The notes below the pieces were generated by a model, which ran no database searches, had not been told where the DNA came from, and worked only from the letters and a program-made list of their open reading frames with translations. From NCBI GenBank assembly GCA_020465985.1, contig JAANYP010006645.1, forward strand, positions 1 to 64,000: a DNA stretch of 64,000 bases, read 5' to 3'. Positions within the stretch are counted from its first letter, which is position 1. Every line of letters begins with the position of its first letter. Of this stretch, positions 10,193 to 21,701 are shown piece by piece. The DNA comes from Centrapalus pauciflorus (lineage: Eukaryota > Streptophyta > Magnoliopsida > Asterales > Asteraceae). A program made the translations under genes and the position numbers.

Positions 10193-11101
10193 TTATAGTT
10201 TCAAGAAGGATGGTCTCAATATTGTACTCGCTCCTTTGGATTTGCGCGAATCCACCCCTTCGGCTATGCTACTATAAAGGTCTGAACTTTTTCAATTTTT
10301 TAAAGTTACTAATTTACCTTTGGTGCTTGTTGTCCTTGTAGTCGAAACAAACACCCCTACTGGTTCTCTAATACCTCCGTTGATACAGCCATTATTGTCC
10401 GAATTCGGTGATGTTTTTCCAAGTGACAGCCCCGCGGGTTTACGCTTCATGCGAGAAATTCAGCATTGCATTGATTTCTTGCCAGGAGCGAGCATTCCTA
10501 ATAATCCAGCCTATCGGATGAACCAAAAGAATATGCAAAACTACATCGACAGGTTAATGAAGTACTTGAAAAGGGCCTTATTCGTGAAAGTATGAGCCCT
10601 TGTTCTATTCCCGCTCTACTTGTCCCGAAACATGGAGGTTAATATCGAATGTGTATCGATAGTCGTGCGGTTAACAAAATCACTATCAAATACTGATTTC
10701 CAATTCCATCTTTTGAAGATTTACTTGATCAGCTACATGGAGCGAAAGTTTTCTCCAAAGTGGACCTCCATAGTGGTTATCATCATATCCGTTTACGACC
10801 CGGTGACGAATGGAAAACCGCATTTAAAACACATGATGGTCTTTATGAATGGATGGTCATGCGTTTCGGCCTTTCGAACGCACCAAGCACGTTCATGCGC
10901 CTAATGAACCATCTCTTTCGTGATTTTATTGGACGTTTCATGGTCGTCTACTTTGACGATATATTGATTTTCAGCAAGGACGAGAATCAGCACCTTCGTC
11001 ACCTTCATGATGTGTTCACTGTCCTCCGGGAACAAAAGCTCTTTGCTAACCATGGTAAGTGTCATTTCCTTACTCACGAAGTGGTTTTCTTGGGTATTTA
11101 A
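10193..11101 (+). pseudogene. G2 reverse transcriptase
   Basis: Begins with the protease-RT linker (FKKDG, LAPLDLRES), then LLSEFGDVFPSD and FLPGASIPN. Frameshifts near 10560 and 10640 break the fingers. The palm is well preserved: KVDLHSGYHHIRLRPGDEW, FGLSNAPSTFMRLMN and catalytic YFDD in VVYFDDILIFS (about 10950). A stop occurs at about 11099. The second Asp pair of the active site is intact, but the copy cannot be translated through. Confidence 0.88.
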
Positions 11102-11753
11102 CCTCCGGTGACGGCATTCGAATGGCTAATTACTTCATGGCCTATTCTTACTTCACTTCATGATGTGCGAAGCTTTCATGGTTTGGCCTCTTTTTATCAG
11201 TGTTTTATCCACAATTTTAGTACCTATTGTCGCACCTATCACCGAATGCTTAAAGGGCCATACGTTCGTATGGACTCCAATCGCGCAAAAAGCTTTTGAC
11301 GATCTTACAGTATGTGTTACTAGTGCACCTGTTCTTGCACTTCCTAACTTCAATGAGGTTTTTCAAGTTGAATGTGACGCGTCGGGTTTGGGTATAGGTG
11401 GAGTTTTGAGCCAAGGCATGCGTCCATTTGCCTTCTTCAGTGAAAAGTTGCATGATACAAGGCGTCGATACAGTATTTATGATAAAGAATTTTACGCCAT
11501 CATCCGTAGTTTGGAATATTGGCGTCACTACTTGTTACCTATGGAATTCATCCTTTACTCCGATCATCAAGCACTCTGGTATATTAATGGTCAGGCTAAA
11601 CTAATTCCTCGTCATGCGAAATGGGTGGAGTTACTTCAGGATTTTTTGTTTGTAATACGACATAAAGCGGGTTTAGCAAACACAGTCGCTGATACCGTTA
11701 AGCCGGCGCCACTCGTTAGTCTCATCGGTGCGTTTACAAGTACACAGTTTTGA
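11102..11753 (+). pseudogene. G2 RT connection and RNase H
   Basis: After a frameshift near 11165 (DVRSFHGLASFYQ) the frame carries ECLKG, FVWTPIAQKAF and RNase H with VECDASGLGIGGVL, the YDKEFYAI Glu, LYSDHQAL, and a C-terminal NTVADT in place of the usual ADALSR. It runs to a stop at 11753. Confidence 0.85.
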
Positions 11754-13083
11754 TGTTTTTAAGTATTTATACGTAGATGATCCTTATTTCGGTTCTGCTT
11801 GGGTGGGGTGCCCCAATAGTCTTTTTCACGAGTTTATTAAACACGAGGGTTCTTGTTTAAAAATAATTGTCTATGTGTTCCACGTTGTTCTTTATGCGAT
11901 GCCATCATATTGGAATTTCATAAGGGTGGTATGGGGGGACATTTTGGTCGAGACAAAACGACGGGTCTTGTGCGAGACCGCTTTTATTGGCCTAAAGTGG
12001 TGAAGGATGTCTCTCGCATTATTGCACGCTGTCGGGTATGTCATCTCGCGAAGTCACACCATACTAATGCAGGTCTATATACACCACTTCCCATTCCTGA
12101 TGGACCTTGGGAGGATATCAGCCTTTAATTTGTCCTGGGTCTTCCTCGTACGCAGTGGCAAAAGGACTCCATTATGGTCGTGGTAGATCGGTTTCCAAGA
12201 TGGCTAATTTTGTTCCTTGTGCTAAAATGCACGATACGAGTCAAGTTGCACGTTTGTATTTCCAAGAGATTGTTCGTCTACATGGGGTGCCTAAAAGTAT
12301 CACGTTCGATCGTGATGTTAAATTTGTGAGTCACTTTTTGTGTACTTTGCGGAAGCGGCTGGGCTCTCGTTTATAATTTAGTAGTTCACACCATCCACAG
12401 ACGGATGGCCAAATTGAAGTGACAAATCGGACCTTGGGGAATTTACTTCGTAGTCTCGTTGGTAACAATCCGGCAAAGTGGGACTTGGTATTACCTCAAG
12501 CAGAATTTGCTTATAATCGCTCTAATCATAGTTCGATTGGAAAGAGTCCATTCTTTGTTGTTTATGGTCGCAATCCCTTTACGCTTTTAGACCTCACTCG
12601 GTGTCCGTCACGGGATCATTTTGGTGTTGATGGCGACACTCGAGCACAAGAGATTAAAGACCTTCATGTGCAAGTTCGTGAACAAATTGTTAAGCATAAC
12701 TTGCAATATCAGCAGAGGGCGAATAAACATCGTAAACTAGTTATATTTCAATAGGGTGATCTTGTTTGGATTCATTTACGCAAAGATCATTTTCCAGGAG
12801 GTCATTTTAGTAAATTTCAGCCATTAGCTGATGGTCCATTTAAAGTGCTTAAGAGGATCAATGACAATGCTTATAAGATTAAATTGTCGGGCCACTAAAA
12901 TGTCTCCGCTACTTTTAACGTGGGTGAGTTAACTCCTTTTGTTCCTGATGATACTGCTATCGTGTCGGACTCGTGGTCGGGTCCTTTTCGAGCCGGGCAG
13001 GATGATGTGGATATGGAACGTGTATCGGATATGGGCATCAAGTGTGTGCATGATCAACTCGAGGGATGCGAAGATACTATGTG
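11754..13083 (+). pseudogene. G2 integrase and C-terminal tail, frameshifted
   Basis: The integrase zinc domain reads FHKGGMGGHFGRDKT ... RCRVCHLAKS (H-H-C-C present), then TPLPIPDGPWEDIS. A stop at 12126 and several frameshifts scatter the catalytic core. The Glu region (HHPQTDGQIEV) is recognisable near 12395, followed by RSLVGNNPAKWDLVLPQAEFAYN and the tail HFSKFQPLADGPFK. A stop at about 12898 precedes VSATFNVGELTPF. The tail ends near 13083. No chromodomain is seen. Confidence 0.82.
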
Positions 13084-13210
13084 AAGATTTCCTAATTTTA
13101 AATATAGTAATTTAATAATGAATGATTAGTGTTTAATTGGGATTTATTTTCTTTCCTTAATAAATTGTACCGATTTTTTTTTGGTTGAATTCTTTGTTTT
13201 CTTTGCTTGT
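13084..13210. other. AT-rich junction between G2 and ATH
   Basis: No coding potential, no polypurine tract and no recognisable LTR end. It may be the first part of a G2 LTR (TGTGAAGATT begins at 13081), but with no second copy in the window this cannot be shown. The ATH gag frame loses similarity near 13210. Confidence 0.4.
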
Positions 13211-13236
13211 TTTATCGATAACCTTCAAGGTCCATA

Positions 13237-14900
13237 TCAGGGTACATGCTGAATAGCCTTGACCAATGAGATATTGATCTTGACTTGATTGAATAAGCCC
13301 CACAAATCCTCGGTTTGTGGACCTCTCTTGTCATATGGAGAAGACTTCAGATTTTCTAGAGCAGTAGGGTAAGGAGGAGGAGCTGTGGTGTCCCGATCCT
13401 TCACTGCCCTCCTAACTTTGGGAATTGGAATATCTTCCTTGATTGGTTCTTTGAAAGTAAATTTGTTAAAACCTTCCTTCTTTTTAGGATCCCCCGTCTC
13501 TTCATACACGACCTCGGTGTCGGTGTCTTATTTAACTTCTTATTCCTTTGGCATTTTGATCTTATTATCTACTTTTCTTCCACTTCTCAAGGTGGTCACC
13601 TGGATACTTCATTCACTTCCTACTTCTTCTCTTTATCGCGTGCATGCGAAGGATTTGGAACAGTGTTACTCGGAAGTTTTTCCTCCACTCTTTTTGTGAG
13701 TGATTCAACTATCTGACCCATTTGGCGACTCGGCATCGTGTTAAAAGCCAATTGTTGCATCATAAATTCAGAAAACATCAAAAATTGTGAAGAACTCATA
13801 TTAGTTTCCACGTGAAAGTGGGGTTGATCACGTTGGTTCGGATTGTAATATCGCTTATCCTTACCAGCAAAAGTTGAACCATATTGATATTCTCTTTGTA
13901 GTGGTTCATACCTTGGTTTAGACTGATGATAAGTGAGGCTAATCATTTTTCCTTCGAAAATTAGGATGATTTCTCCATCCCGGATTATAGGTTTCAAAAA
14001 ATGGGTTGTCCCTCTCCCGATGAGCACTAAAACCATATACTTCGTTACCATATTCCTCAGTGGATTGCACTTCAGGACATGCTTCAGAGTGATGACATGG
14101 ACCTCCGCATATTACACAGTTAACTTATGCAGCGGGGTTTTGGCTAAAACCCTTTATCAGTTAATCTATCTTCTTTCCGAATTCTGAGATTTCACTCTTC
14201 ACTTCCAGTTTCCAGGCATTGTCTATACCCATCACCTGAACTCCAATATTATTCTCAGAACCGGCTTGAACTTTGAGACATTTACTGAGTTGATTCAGTA
14301 TTTCCCGAGCCTCATCGTCTTCTTTAGCAAAAAATGTGCCACCAGTAGCGGCGATGATCATGTTCCGGCTTTCTTGACTCACACCATCAAAGAAAGTATT
14401 GACGAGCATCCATTTTGGAAGTTCATGGTGTGAACAAGCTCTTAGCAATTCAATCATCCGATCAAATGCCTCATAAAATTGTTCACCAAGTTTTTGTTTG
14501 AAACCGGTGATTTCTTTTCATTTCTCAGTGGTTTTTACTAATAGGGTAGTATTCATTGAGAAATTCATTGTCTCATTTGATCCCAAGTCGTGATGCTATT
14601 GGTGGGTAGCGACACAAACCAATTTTTGACTTTTTCTTTAAAATAGAAACGGAATAATGAAAGTTTTAAACCATCGGTGGTTATACCTCGAACATGATTT
14701 GCTTTGCAAATAGCTGTGAATTCAGCTAAATGCTCGTAGGGTTCCTCACTAGGCATACCTCTAAAGATAGGATGAATTTGGAATAATTGAGGTCGAACTT
14801 CGGGTTCGTTCTCATTTTCTTGATATCGCATAAGTGAGGGGTCGGGCACATCACCAGGGCGATAATGTGACTTGACGGTTTTTCTTAGTTGTTCACCCAT
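13237..14900 (-). pseudogene. ATH gag, multiply frameshifted
   Basis: Four consecutive minus-strand frames form one Athila-type gag: 14900-14565 (MGEQLRKTVKSH, FRGMPSEEPYEHLAEF, LSLFRFYFKEKVKNWF, SITTWDQM), 14457-14161 (LLRACSHHELPKWMLVNTFF, EAREILNQL), 14051-13620 (basic Gln/Asn-rich part; the diagnostic GWRNHPNF lies in the adjacent frame near 13990) and 13509-13237 (Pro-rich part ending LFNQVKINISLVKAI, before the protease). Frames are separated by stops or indels near 14520, 14100 and 13560. The protease and everything after it are missing. Confidence 0.85.
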
Positions 14901-15062
14901 TTCTAACTACTAGAGGCTCTGCTATTTCGGCTTCGAGACTTCCGGCTAGATTCGGCTCTTCGATTGGAACTTCTTCCTCTTGATTAAAACGTCCTTCGCG
15001 CACCTTAGATTACTCTTGAACTTCTGTACTTAGTTAACTATTTTTTTTTTACTATTTTTTTT

Positions 15063-15257
<195 letters not shown>

Positions 15258-15408
15258 CGGTAAAAGTAGAGTGGCTACAATTACCTTTTTTAATGATTTT
15301 TTTTTGTTTTTAATAATTAGAAAGGAAAATACAGAAATAATGAAACTAAGGCACTAACTTAAACTAAGACAAAAACTAACTATACTAGCCCTAACAAAGC
15401 GCTTACCG

Positions 15409-15426
15409 CTCCCCGGCAATGGCGCT
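15409..15426 (-). other. ATH primer binding site
   Basis: The minus strand reads TAGCGCCATTGCCGGGGA, close to the TGGCGCC...TGCCGGGGA sites of Athila/Tat elements, which are usually assigned to tRNA-Asp. It lies a few bases inside the LTR end at 15433. Confidence 0.75.
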
Positions 15427-15432
15427 AAAATC

Positions 15433-16527
15433 TGACGAGCCGTCGTTGTGTCCCGTAGAAATAGTCCAAACTACCTACTAGTGTAAGGAAGTAAGGGTCG
15501 AACACGCAGGAAGTGTGTAGGTTATTTAGGGTTTTATTGCTAGTTTCTTTGTGATTATAAAAGCGATTTAAATTGTGAATTGGGTTGATTGTTTAGGAAC
15601 GGTGATTAAAAATATATTAATACTAAAACAATGGCAAATCAAACTACGATTAAATAACATATCAAATTAAAGATAAACATTTACGAATTCACTACTGCAT
15701 AAGTTATTATTCAATTGAATATCATGCAATGGTCACATAGACATAACCAATCACTTAGTTGTATTAATCATGAACACTTTAATCAATAAATCTCGGCATA
15801 GTGCATGCAAAATTCATTACTTGTCTTAATCCGTAAACTATAGACTCGACACAAATAATAATATCACTATGAACTATCTTGCTTTTACAATTAAACCATT
15901 TAGTCATAATAATAACCAAAGGTATATCATTTGCATTACTAAAATATTCAATAATCATAAACACATCAATACAATCAATAAGATTCCATTAAATAAACTT
16001 AGCTGTAGATCCTCCGCCAACGGCTATGAAGTGTTTAGCCCTCCATCACGTGTTTTTCACCGAAAATGATTGTGGAGATCACCATTAGGCTTCTACGAGA
16101 TGAAGGATTGGCACTTCACTTCTTCATACTTGATTCGTGACTCGATCGCAGCAGGGCTTCGCCAGCGCTTTTAATTATTCGGAACGTCTCGAAAACGTCC
16201 GCAGGTCACCACTATTTATAGAGGACGAGTGAACTAGGGTTTTGAATATAGAAATGCGGCCATAGGGTTTTTACACCGCAGGGGCGTAGCCCTGCGCCCG
16301 GGGGTACGCCAGCCTGCGCTGGAACTACTCGTGAGTCAGAATCTTACTGTTTTGGGGCGTAGCCCAATTCCCCGACCTGCGCCTTTTGAGCTGAATTTTT
16401 TCGTGGTGCTTTGAAATGACTTCCTGACCCTGAAAATGATATATTGCGTAAAAGTACTGAAGTTACGAAGTGAAAATGCATATATGAGTCTTTAAAACTA
16501 CTGAAAACACGTAATAATACAGTCTCA
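15433..16527 (-). repeat. ATH LTR (about 1.1 kb)
   Basis: On the minus strand it starts TGAGACTGTA (16527) and ends GGCTCGTCA (15433) next to the PBS. The outer boundary is inferred from the TG terminus only, because no second copy is present. It contains no ORF. Confidence 0.6.
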
Positions 16528-16573
16528 TATATATATATATATAGACACACACGTATGTTTGTATGCATGTATA

Positions 16574-16634
<61 letters not shown>

Positions 16635-16690
16635 TATACATACATGCATGCATGCATACAAACACACACACACACATATGTATGTATTGG
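16525..16690. repeat. Compound microsatellite able to form a long hairpin
   Basis: (AT)n, then GTATGTTTGTATGCATGTAT, (GT)n, a long (TA)n, then CATGCATGCATACAAACACA and (AC)n. The two arms are near inverse complements around the (TA)n centre. Confidence 0.85.
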
Positions 16691-17029
16691 TGAGATCATT
16701 GTAAAAATCAATATTTATGGAGTCTTAATGATCCAGTCTTAGCCTTTAAATTAGAAAAATCAATGGTTATTAAAAACCTCTTTTTCAATTTAAAAAAAAA
16801 AATTCAAAACGTATTTTGGTGAAAGTTAAAAACCCATTAACTTTTTATCCTCTAATTAAATGCATTCTATCTCTTACTTAGTTCATTCTCTCTCCTCTAT
16901 TCTCAAAATTTATGTTTCCAATGTCGTACATTTTCTTTCTTTCATTTTTGTCAAACCATACGATACATGTAATACTGCATTTTTACGTGTAGATGAATCG
17001 TATACTGTAGATATTTAATTAAATTTGTT
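16691..17029. other. AT-rich non-coding sequence, nothing recognised
   Basis: No ORF, no element end and no repeat was recognised, apart from A and T runs. Confidence 0.6.
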
Positions 17030-17870
17030 TAACATGTAATGGAAACTATTACACATGTAATAGGAACTATTACATATGTATCACATACTATTACACATCT
17101 AAAATGAACTAGTACACATGTAATAATACATATTATTACACATGTCATACATACTACTACCACCATGAAGAATACAAATACGTTCAAATTCTATTATGAA
17201 AATCAAACACAAAAAATATTGAATCTAAGTACAAACTTGACAATTATATTTCACATCAACTTCTTTTCATTTAATATAAAACTATTACACATGTAATAAA
17301 ACTATTTTGCATATAATGTATAACTATTATACATATAATATATGATTATTATACATGTAATATATGGCTCTTACACATGTAATATACATGGAGATTTGAT
17401 TTTTTTTTTTAAAAAAAACACAGATCTGGAATATGAACAATCACCATGTTTTAAAACTACAAAAATCATTAAAAAAAACCTTCAAGAAAACCCAGAATCA
17501 ATTTTCGTGATGCTTGAAAAGAACACGAAACGTCATCTTGAAAAATATCCATATTTTTAACGAACATATATCAATGCTTCGTCTTCATCATCATCTTCAA
17601 AATATTGAATCGAAATACAAAATTAATAACAATATTTTCACATCAACCTCTTTACATATAATATAAAGCTATTACACATGTAATAAACTACTTTACATAT
17701 AATGTATGACTATTATACATTTAATATATGATTATTACACATGTAATATTTAAATATTACACAATTAATAATCGTGTAATAAATGTGCACATCTAATTTT
17801 TTTGAAAACCCAGACCTTTAATATGAACAATTACTACGTTTTAAAATTACAAAAATCATCAAAGAAACAT
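17030..17870. repeat. ATTACACATGTAAT-type dispersed array with a duplicated 270 bp block
   Basis: More than a dozen variants of ACTATTACACATGTAATA occur at 15-30 bp spacing. The block at about 17219-17480 (TGAATCTAAGTACAA ... ATATGAACAATCAC ... AAAAATCATTAAA) recurs in the same order at about 17604-17865, so the region holds a diverged tandem duplication. No coding potential. Confidence 0.7.
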
Positions 17871-17878
17871 TTAAAAAA

Positions 17879-18642
17879 GGGAAAATTATGCAAAAAACCA
17901 TCAAAGTACAAAAAATTTCGGTTAAGTCCTCCTTTCATTTTTTTATGATAAGTCCCTAAACCAATTAAAACTCATATAATCTGTCCAAAGGTTACCGTGT
18001 TTAATCTATTTTGTAAAAAACCATCAAAGTATAAAATTTTTCGATTAAGTCCCCCATTCATTTTATTATATTATAATTATTATTATAATTATAATAATAA
18101 TAATAATTATTATTATTGAATATTATTTAATTACATTAAAATTACTTGTTTTCGATTTTAAATTTTTCGTATGATTTAAAATTACTTTTTATATTTACTT
18201 TGGATTATTAGTTTACTTTTATATTGCGATTATTTATCAATGATTGTATATCATATCATTGTTTATATTAACTCTTTTGAGTTTTTAATTTTCGATAAAA
18301 GAAGATTAACCTATTATGATTTTTTTCAATCGGTTCCAATTCGATTTTTAATTTTCCGAACGAAAAAAAATTCAATTAACTTTTAATTGTTTCGAATGGA
18401 TAAATGTATTATTCATTCTGATTCTTAAATTCTCGAGTGCATAAAACTAAAACTCATTTCCTTTATACAAAGGAAAAATGGTTCAATTAATTATTTACGA
18501 TCCAAATAAAGACAAACCTTTAACTAAAACAGCTATAACTATTCTGATTTTTATTATTTCTGATTAGAAAAAATGACGAACTCATCCACTTTTAAGTTGT
18601 GATGAAAATAAATAATGTAGTTATTTTTTTTGGAAAACAAAA
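17879..18642. other. AT-rich non-coding sequence with a short tandem duplication
   Basis: AAAAAACCATCAAAGTA followed by a TTCGRTTAAGTCC segment occurs at about 17895 and again at about 18013. A perfect-like AT palindrome (TTATTATAATTATAATAAT family) spans 18063-18115. The rest holds nothing I recognise. The repeat may be part of a small MITE-like element, but terminal repeats and a target duplication could not be shown. Confidence 0.5.
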
Positions 18643-18940
18643 TGGATTATGATATTCTTATTTAATCAATCACAAACAAAGATTAAACAATTAAGAACAA
18701 TCAAGAAACACTAACTGAATGATTTCTGTTGCACAAATCTGGAATTACAGTATGAGAGAAAATGAGAGCACGATTCCTGTTGACCTAATCCGTACCACAA
18801 TATACCGTGCAAAAGTAGACTGTACGATTTGTATAATTTTCAGTGAAACTATTTCTATTTATACAAAAAGTCACAACTATTGACTAATTACAATAACACC
18901 CCTGGACTTACTATTTTCATCAACAAAATAGTTTTCAACA
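18643..18940 (-). repeat. S1 3' LTR (outer boundary uncertain)
   Basis: The inner end, TGTTGAAAAC on the minus strand at 18940, directly follows the polypurine tract. The outer end is set at a TG (plus strand) at 18643, but no second LTR or target duplication is visible to confirm it. Confidence 0.6.
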
Positions 18941-18957
18941 ATCTCCCCCTTTGATGA
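18941..18957 (-). other. S1 polypurine tract
   Basis: The minus strand reads TCATCAAAGGGGGAGAT directly before the LTR TGTTG, the plus-strand primer site typical of SIRE-like copia elements. Confidence 0.85.
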
Positions 18958-18979
18958 AATAAAATGAGTCTTCAGTCTT

Positions 18980-21334
18980 TCAGTCCTTCAGTCCGAGCTT
19001 CATCTCAAATCTTTGAATACTCTTTCTGTTCGTTAGTCTCCATTCAATCTTTGAGATGAACTCGACTATCAGCTTTCTGTCATTTACGCTTAGACCACCT
19101 TTCTTTGACTTTCTCTTCTTTTCAGCAACTAGTCTTCCTTTCAAACAAGACAATACCTTCTGCAATGTCCCATCACAAAACTTATTTAGCTCAACACTCC
19201 GCATGGCTCTCAATTTTTGATCTTTATCTTTAGGGTGCTTAGCCATAACCACTTGAAATTCTTTTAAATTTTCCATGTACTTGATGAAACGATTTGGTGC
19301 AGTTATGTTTATTTTTCTCATCCCTCGCTCAACACCGATCTGTAGATCTTGCACAGAAATGAGCACCAGTTTGGTGTGCATAACGTGAAAAACGTCTTTA
19401 GTGCAAAAATCTACAATTTTCGTCTATTTTATTTCTGCACAATTCGTCAAAAAGATCTTCAATATCCACCAAATTCATACCAAACATATTAGCTTCAGTG
19501 AAGACATATGTGTTCCCATCAGTTCTGGTCACAGTGAATGTAGGATAAAATACTTTCACCAACCGATCTTTTTCTATTTTCACCAGATCCACTATCCTGA
19601 ATTCACTTCTAACTTTTTCAACCCGTTGAGCTTTGTTTTGCAGAAAACTAGCATAATCCACTAATTTTGGCATGTTCGGCTCTAACACTCTGAATAATTT
19701 CAAGAAACTGCACGGTGCTTGCTTTTTACAAAAAATCTTTTTCTCAAGATGATCTTCTACATATGGAAGCTTATTTCTTTTCCTGATATAATCATCATTT
19801 TTGCTTTGCAGATAAGTTTAACACTTTAATTTTCTTCTTCCTCACTTCATATTCATTTAGCAGTGTCAACATATCATTGATCTCCTTTTGCACCACTTTC
19901 GGAACTTCAAATCTAAGATGATGTTGACGTTGAGACTCATTTGCCAATATGTAACGCTGGAAAAACTTATCCATGATTTCCACTTCATTTAGTTCCTTAA
20001 CATTTTGAGGCACAACATTCTCCACTGGAAATGGATCAAATTCTTCTTTGATAGTAACCGTCACCTCAGGCTTTTCAACCGTTGGCGTCGGTACATCATC
20101 TTTTAAGATATGCTCTACCAACTCTTCCTCCTCCTCTATCCTTTCAGCTCTCAATGATATTTCATTCAAACCAAACACATCATAATCATCAGATATCTCT
20201 ATTTCCTTTTCAGTCCCTTTAATCATTAAAGCTTGATTTTTTTCTTCATTGTTTGAATCATCGTATTCTTCAAAATTGTATATTCCTGATTGAATACTTA
20301 AAGGAACTGGAACATCTTCATATAAAATCAATCCCAGCTCACTTTGAGCATCAACAGGTTTATCTTTTGAGTTCCCAGCTTCTCCAACATCTTCCCCTCC
20401 TGCTTCTTTCTCTTTTTCATTATACGCAATCAGCTGAAGTCCAGTATCTGGTTCTCCAAGCTTTCTCCTCTTCTCCCCCTCATGAGGAGCATTATCGGAG
20501 TCTTCATCATGCTCATCATGTTTTTTTTTCGGAGCAGAAGCTTGAGCTTTGCACGTTTGCTCAACAGCGGATACTCTTTCCGACAATGATTCTAAAGCAG
20601 TAACAACTGTAGTTTCTAAACTGATCATTCTTTCCCTCATCTCATCAAATTGATCATAACAAAAATCTCTCAGCTCATTGATGGATGCTTCTGAATTTTC
20701 TTCTTTGACACCTTCAGCAACAGATTTTCGTTTCAACAGCTTCTGAATATTTGACATTTGCGTCATCATCTCTGAATATTGACTGGTCATCTGCACTGTA
20801 ACTCCACCAATGGCTTCATTGAGTTTATCTTCAGTGATAAGGGTGACATTCTAACCATTGGGTCACCAGAACTTCCAGTTGACACAACAATAGAACTTGT
20901 AAAAAGTACTTCTTTGTGGCCGGTGCTCAGAGTTGGCAAAGTGGTAGCTCTGACCGGCCTTACAACTACTTCAAGTGACGGAGCATAGAATGCTTCCGAC
21001 ACTATAGTTGTTCCGGCAGGGACACGAAGTCCTTTTGCACTTACTCCAACGAATGGAGTCGACTCAAGTGTCCTAGATTGTATAGGATCCATGACTTGTG
21101 CATTAGAAATTGTACACTCGGGCAGCTGTGTACTGAGTTCAATATCCATAGTATCCAAAGAATACCAGGATAGATCATGTGAAGTTTCCCGGTGTGAAGT
21201 TGGAACACCTTCTTGTAGAGAAGAAGGCGAGTAGCTGGTGGGGTGTGCAATTATCAGTGGGTTACTGACTATTCAATGTTAACTCCCATATGGGAGCTAA
21301 CAGCAGTTGTGGCTACATCCTGGCTTTCTGGGCT
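18980..21334 (-). pseudogene. S1 extra (so-called env-like) ORF, C-terminal half
   Basis: Continues from 58583 after S2 is removed. Frames: 21158-20787 (Ser/Thr/Val-rich linker); 20796-19795, 333 codons, with a coiled coil (MTQMSNIQKLL, ELRDFCYDQFDEMRERMISL, LSERVSAVEQ), the basic pair PKKKH ... EGEKRRK, then an acidic region; 19703-19398 (FYPTFTVTRTDGNTYVF) and 19381-18980, ending RFEMKLGLKD. The order and the C-terminus match S2 (RRFDVILGLRES), so this is one gene with frameshifts near 20790, 19740 and 19390. No hydrophobic membrane segment or signal peptide is seen in it, so an envelope role is not supported by sequence. Confidence 0.75.
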
Positions 21335-21339
21335 TGGGA

Positions 21340-21685
21340 TGTAAATATGTAATCCCGATATATTTCAGCACCTTAATGATTTCTTATCACAACCCAAGAA
21401 GAACAAAGCTCAATAATTTGGCAATGATGAAGAAAGACAAAAGGAATGTTGAGAGAATAATATGCAAGTGGCGGCTGCTCTATTCAATATGTTTCAACCG
21501 TGTCTTTCATAAAGTAAACCCTAGGAGCTATTATAGCTCCATTTAATTAAGTATGGGGCATTGACACAAATGCCCCCTAGACTTTTACAAGGAAAGAAAT
21601 TACAAGGAAACTAAATACAAGACTAAATACTAAGTAAATAATTATTACAAAATAACTCCATATGATCGAAATTAAATGTCTAACA
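21340..21685 (-). repeat. S2 3' LTR (346 bp)
   Basis: TGTTAGACAT (minus, 21685) to ACATATTTACA (21340). Nearly identical to 58247-58577. A 15 bp AAGGAAAGAAATTAC-like segment near 21590 is absent from the other copy. Confidence 0.95.
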
Positions 21686-21700
21686 ATCTCCCCCTTTTCA
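21686..21700 (-). other. S2 polypurine tract
   Basis: Minus strand TTGAAAAGGGGGAGAT adjoins the LTR TGTTAG. Confidence 0.88.
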
Positions 21701-21701
21701 A

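Larger units (their letters stand above)
6858..13083 (+). mobile_element. G2: decayed Ty3/gypsy element, truncated at both ends
   Basis: Gag, knuckle, protease, RT, RNase H and integrase follow in order on the plus strand, interrupted by Harbinger element H at 7762-10192. The left side is cut by G1 and no LTR is visible. The right side ends near 13083 at a junction with ATH. Net G2 sequence is about 3.8 kb. The protease and integrase tail resemble CRM/Reina-like chromoviruses (HPEPYHLTWL, NDNAYKIKL, VSATFNVGELTPF), but no chromodomain is recognised, so the clade is tentative. Multiple frameshifts and stops mark an old copy. Confidence 0.85.

Noticed and set aside
10084..10341. Plus-strand ORF at the H right end
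   Set aside because: It crosses the terminal inverted repeat and target duplication and has no known domain.
11754..13083. Chromodomain at the end of G2
   Set aside because: The tail after VSATFNVGELTPF shows no chromodomain aromatic pattern. A CRM-like tail is possible but not demonstrated.
16344..16673. ORF with Tyr-Ile and Thr-His repeats
   Set aside because: Product of a compound microsatellite at the ATH LTR edge.
17342..17560. 72-codon plus-strand ORF
   Set aside because: AT-rich repeat region. The duplicated copy at 17604 does not keep the frame.
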